NCBI RefSeq assembly: GCF_900163665.1 | Contig: NZ_FUIA01000003.1 | Span: 55,508 to 119,507 of the forward strand | Direction: 5' to 3' | Length of the DNA stretch: 64,000 bases | Origin: Frigoribacterium sp. JB110 | Lineage (GTDB): Bacteria; Actinomycetota; Actinomycetes; Actinomycetales; Microbacteriaceae | Shown here: in pieces, positions 61,745 to 64,000 of the stretch | Layout: every line of letters begins with the position of its first letter | Numbering within the stretch: position 1 is the first letter of the stretch | Translations under genes and position numbers: made by a program | The notes under the pieces: generated by a model | Told to the model about the DNA's origin: nothing | Database searches by the model: none | What the model saw: the letters and a program-made list of their open reading frames with translations, nothing else

Positions 61745-62584
61745 CTACCGTGCGGGGCTGAGGACGGTGGTGTCATCTGCGATGATGTCGACGATGCCTC
61801 GATCGTCGACGAGAACGATTCGTTCATCGCCGATCGCGGCGAAGGCCTGAACAGCACCGTCGACGGCCTCGAGGCGTTGCCAGGTCTGGTCGGCGTCTTG
61901 TTCCCACAGAGCGCCGTCCGTGCCGACGCCGACGAGGACGCCGTCCGGGCGGGCGTCGAGCATGTATAACAGTGGCGCGCCCTCGACGGGGACGAATGTC
62001 ATACCGTGGTCGTCGCTGCGCAGGAGTCCTTCTTCGGCTGCGGCGTAGATGCCGTTGTCCGTGGCGACGAGATCTGCCGCTCCGATCGATGCTCCTGCTG
62101 TCCATTCGTGGCCGCCGTCGGTGCTGATGAGGAGCTCGATGTCGCTGGACGCGATTCCGTAGAGGGTGCCGTCGGGGCCGGCGGTGAGGACGTGGAAATC
62201 GGTGCTGCCGTTGAGCGCGACGGGTGACCAGGTCTGGCCGTAGTCGTCACTTTGGATGATGCCGAGGTTGGGGGCGCCGAGTTCTGCGGCGGTTTTGGGG
62301 CCGGGGTGCCCGGAAGCGAACAAGGTGTCTTCGGCGATGGTGAATCCCATCGCGTCGAAGTCGTGGCCGCCAATGGGGCCGGAGACCTCCCCGTCCGGGG
62401 TGACGGCGTAGATGCCGTTGTGGGTGGCGACGAGCAGGTCAGTGCCGCGGGGGTCTTCGGCGATGCCGTGGACATGTTCGATACGGGGTGTGGCAGCGTC
62501 GGGTTCGGTGGTTGGGGTGTTGGCGCATCCGGTAATAACGAGAGCGAGTGCGGTGAGCGTGGTCAGGGGCAGGAGGCGGTTCAT
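61745..62584 (-). CDS. Beta-propeller lipoprotein, F510_1955 family
   Basis: A 279-residue exported protein with a lipobox at Cys20 (VITGC). The mature part has repeated short sequences of the BNR/sortilin type, such as IIQSDDYGQTWSPV, LISTDGGHEWTAG and LLRSDDHGMTFVPV, in a propeller of about six blades. EHVHGIAEDPRGTDLLVATH at the start of the mature region is typical of the F510_1955 family glycosylhydrolase-like proteins. Catalytic activity is unproven and it may bind a cell-surface or metal-linked partner. An inverted repeat lies before its start. Confidence 0.8.
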   Translation of the reverse strand: MNRLLPLTTLTALALVITGCANTPTTEPDAATPRIEHVHGIAEDPRGTDLLVATHNGIYAVTPDGEVSGPIGGHDFDAMGFTIAEDTLFASGHPGPKTAAELGAPNLGIIQSDDYGQTWSPVALNGSTDFHVLTAGPDGTLYGIASSDIELLISTDGGHEWTAGASIGAADLVATDNGIYAAAEEGLLRSDDHGMTFVPVEGAPLLYMLDARPDGVLVGVGTDGALWEQDADQTWQRLEAVDGAVQAFAAIGDERIVLVDDRGIVDIIADDTTVLSPAR

Positions 62585-62612
62585 TGGTGCTCCGAGAGAA
62601 GTAAGTAGAGGG

Positions 62613-62644
62613 CCCTACGAGACGGCAGATCACGGGTCGTAGGG
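62613..62644. promoter_or_regulatory. Possible operator upstream of the propeller gene
   Basis: CCCTACGA and TCGTAGGG form a perfect 8-bp inverted repeat with a 16-bp spacer, 29 bases before the ATG at 62584. It is well placed for a repressor such as a metal sensor, but no regulator gene is in the island. Confidence 0.45.
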
Positions 62645-62697
62645 TGCGCGGCAGAGGGGGTTCGCGTCGAGACCTGCTGTGTGAGGTTACGACGGGG

Positions 62698-62731
62698 CCG
62701 GGCGGGTCGTGTCGAGTGTCGGCCCGCCCGG
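62698..62731. terminator. Hairpin downstream of the DUF305 gene
   Basis: CCGGGCGGG and CCCGCCCGG pair around a 16-base loop, seven bases past the stop codon on the minus strand. There is no T-run. Confidence 0.65.
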
Positions 62732-62737
62732 GGTGCG

Positions 62738-63343
62738 TCAGAGCTCGTTGAGGAGGTCCTGCATGATGGAGATCTCGGCGGTCTGGTCGTCGATCACCTG
62801 CTGGGCAAGGTCAAGGACGTCCTGGTTTTGACCGTCTTCGAGAGCAGTGCGTGCCATATCCACGGCGCCGTCGTGGTGCACGATCATCTGCTCGAGGAAG
62901 ATGCGGCTCGCTTGCGTCGCGTCTGCCTCTTCCAGCGTTGCCATGTCTTCTTCGGACATCATCCCGTCGCCGGAGTCGTCCATTGAACCGTGGTCCATGC
63001 CACCCATGTCGTCGGGTTCGTACTCGACGCCCCAGTCGTCCAGCCACCCGAGCATCCGCTCCATTTCCGGGCCTTGGGCATCCTTGATCTGCTGAGCGAG
63101 CTCCGCGACGGCCGGGTCGAGTCCATCCTTCGCCAAAACGATGTCGGCCATCTCGATGGCCTGCTGGTGATGCGGGATCATCATCGTCACGAACATCTCA
63201 TCGGCGTCGTTTGCCGTGACGGTCGATGAGGTGTCCGACGGTGCAGTGTTCTCGCCTGTCGGCGCGGATGCGTCAGAGCAGCCGGTGAGAACGAGAGCGA
63301 GGCTGAACACGCCAGCACCGAGGGCAAGGGGAAGCTTCTTCAT
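62738..63343 (-). CDS. DUF305 family lipoprotein
   Basis: A 201-residue exported protein with a lipobox at Cys22 (VLTGC). It has two four-helix DUF305 halves, each with a His pair: MMIPHHQQAIEMADIV (about 54-69) and MIVHHDGAVDMARTAL. The segment between them (about 112-130, MGGMDHGSMDDSGDGMM) is rich in Met, His and Asp. DUF305 proteins such as CopM bind copper in the periplasm or outside the cell, and the Met/His pattern here fits metal binding. AAGGA lies before the start. The link to copper is family-based inference. Confidence 0.88.
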   Translation of the reverse strand: MKKLPLALGAGVFSLALVLTGCSDASAPTGENTAPSDTSSTVTANDADEMFVTMMIPHHQQAIEMADIVLAKDGLDPAVAELAQQIKDAQGPEMERMLGWLDDWGVEYEPDDMGGMDHGSMDDSGDGMMSEEDMATLEEADATQASRIFLEQMIVHHDGAVDMARTALEDGQNQDVLDLAQQVIDDQTAEISIMQDLLNEL

Positions 63344-63414
63344 GAGTAAATCCTTCGAATGAGTAGATATGAGGGGTCGTGGACACAGCGCCGCGCAGAG
63401 GGCGACGCCGGGGT

Positions 63415-63431
63415 GTCGGCAAGATGCCGAC
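63415..63431 (-). terminator. Short hairpin after the DUF6153 gene
   Basis: GTCGGC/GCCGAC with a five-base loop, ten bases after the stop at 63441. The stem is short and termination is uncertain. Confidence 0.35.
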
Positions 63432-63440
63432 GATGACCGA

Positions 63441-63881
63441 TCAGGTTCGACTAATCGAAAGGAATATGAGTGAGGGTGTGCGCGGCAGGATGCTCACAGC
63501 CCGCAACCGCAAAGACGACGCCAGCGCCCGCAGGGGCGGGCCGAGATGCTCCAGAAGCATCGGGCGAACCAGCAGAAGAAGAGCTGCAATCAATGCGAGG
63601 ACGCACGCGGTGACCATGTCCGAATGGCTTTGCCCGGTTCCCATCAGACAGGTGTCATCACACGCGATAGCGCCGCTGATGTCAGAGGTGGCCGCCATCG
63701 GGGTGGAGTGCTCGGGGGCTGTTGACGCTGTCGCGGAATGGTGGGCGTCGTGGCCTGCCACGTCGGCGCTGAAGGTGTGCATGCCAAGCAGCCCCACGAT
63801 GATCATGAGTGCGGCACCGGCGATCAGTAACAGGGCACGCAACGATAGCTGCTGACGCGCGATGCGTAGCGTGATCTGCAT
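63441..63881 (-). CDS. DUF6153 family membrane protein
   Basis: A 146-residue protein with two membrane helices (ALLLIAGAALMIIVGLLGMH about 16-35 and VTACVLALIAALLLLV about 89-104). The loop between them is rich in His (GHDAHHSATAS, EHSTP) and has CDDTC and GQSHSDM, suggestive of metal binding. The ATG at 63881 has GGAGGG eight bases upstream and is preferred to a longer frame. DUF6153 genes are often next to DUF305 genes in actinobacterial metal-related islands, as here. Confidence 0.75.
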   Translation of the reverse strand: MQITLRIARQQLSLRALLLIAGAALMIIVGLLGMHTFSADVAGHDAHHSATASTAPEHSTPMAATSDISGAIACDDTCLMGTGQSHSDMVTACVLALIAALLLLVRPMLLEHLGPPLRALASSLRLRAVSILPRTPSLIFLSISRT

Positions 63882-63930
63882 ATGCTCGGCCCTCCGTTCC
63901 TTCTCCCCCGCTAACACCACCAACTTCACG

Positions 63931-63954
63931 AACACCCTGGGGAGAGAGGGTGTT
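63931..63954. promoter_or_regulatory. Inverted repeat upstream of DUF6153
   Basis: AACACCCT and AGGGTGTT form a perfect 8-bp inverted repeat around GGGGAGAG. It lies 50-73 bases before the DUF6153 start and may be an operator or a leader hairpin. Confidence 0.4.
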
Positions 63955-64000
63955 TCATTGACTGTGTAAGGGTCCGGTCTCAAACCGAGGTGTGACCTGC

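Noticed and set aside
61038..64000. Prophage or integrative element
   Set aside because: The island at the right end lacks integrase, transposase, phage genes and an attachment tRNA within the window.

Overview
The window looks like a chromosomal segment of a high-GC actinobacterium of the Microbacteriaceae, most likely Microbacterium or a close relative. The evidence is the GC-rich third codon positions, frequent GTG starts, many genes that begin 6-9 bases after a TAnnnT -10 box (leaderless mRNAs), the glnA2-glnE pair, and the housekeeping blocks leuS-comEA-comEC-holA, rpsT/lepA-hemW and hrcA-dnaJ-rsmE-lnt. I found no rRNA, tRNA, CRISPR array, prophage or insertion sequence.

Layout. 0-6.5 kb: a branched-chain-amino-acid-type ABC importer (binding protein, fused permease, two ATPases) runs into two AhpD/CMD-like proteins, with a divergent FAD/NAD(P)-binding protein cut by the window edge. 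6.5-10.6 kb: uvrB, serB, an ABC ATPase and rpmE2. 10.6-15.7 kb: a leftward catabolic operon (SorC regulator, sugar-binding lipoprotein, Dak-type kinase, RpiB-like isomerase, SDR) that fits D-threitol/D-erythrulose use. 15.7-45.4 kb: mostly housekeeping genes for DNA repair and replication, competence, translation, heat shock and nitrogen control. 45.9-61.0 kb: a large carbohydrate-acid/tetrulose locus. 61.2-63.9 kb: a small island of secreted and membrane proteins (DUF6153, DUF305, a beta-propeller lipoprotein and two small membrane proteins) of the kind seen near metal-stress genes.

The most notable system is the 45.9-60.1 kb locus read together with 10.6-15.7 kb. The leftward operon at 45.9-50.3 kb encodes proteins matching D-apionate lactonase (ApnL), an SDR, D-apionate oxidoisomerase (ApnO-like) and a TIM-barrel protein in the position expected of 3-oxo-isoapionate decarboxylase (OiaC), whose product is L-erythrulose. 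The adjoining genes then encode what is needed to carry L-erythrulose to D-erythrose 4-phosphate: a Dak-type kinase (LerK-like), a triosephosphate-isomerase-like isomerase (LerI/EryH-like) and an RpiB-like isomerase (DerI/EryI-like). A zinc alcohol dehydrogenase (EltD-like) would feed erythritol or L-threitol into the same intermediate. A complete ribose-type ABC importer and three regulators (GntR/FCD, DeoR and, in the distant operon, SorC) complete it. The SorC operon encodes a second kinase, a second RpiB-like isomerase and a D-threitol-dehydrogenase-like SDR for the D-erythrulose branch. Both branches meet at D-erythrulose 4-phosphate and enter the pentose phosphate pathway. Substrate assignments rest on family resemblance and gene context and are inferences.

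The sequence also shows a putative GntR operator filling the spacer of the promoter of the ApnL operon, a 203-bp nearly identical patch shared by the two RpiB-like genes about 41 kb apart, a three-copy family of about 78-bp intergenic palindromes, and a second repeat pair in inverted orientation around an AbiEi/endonuclease-like gene.
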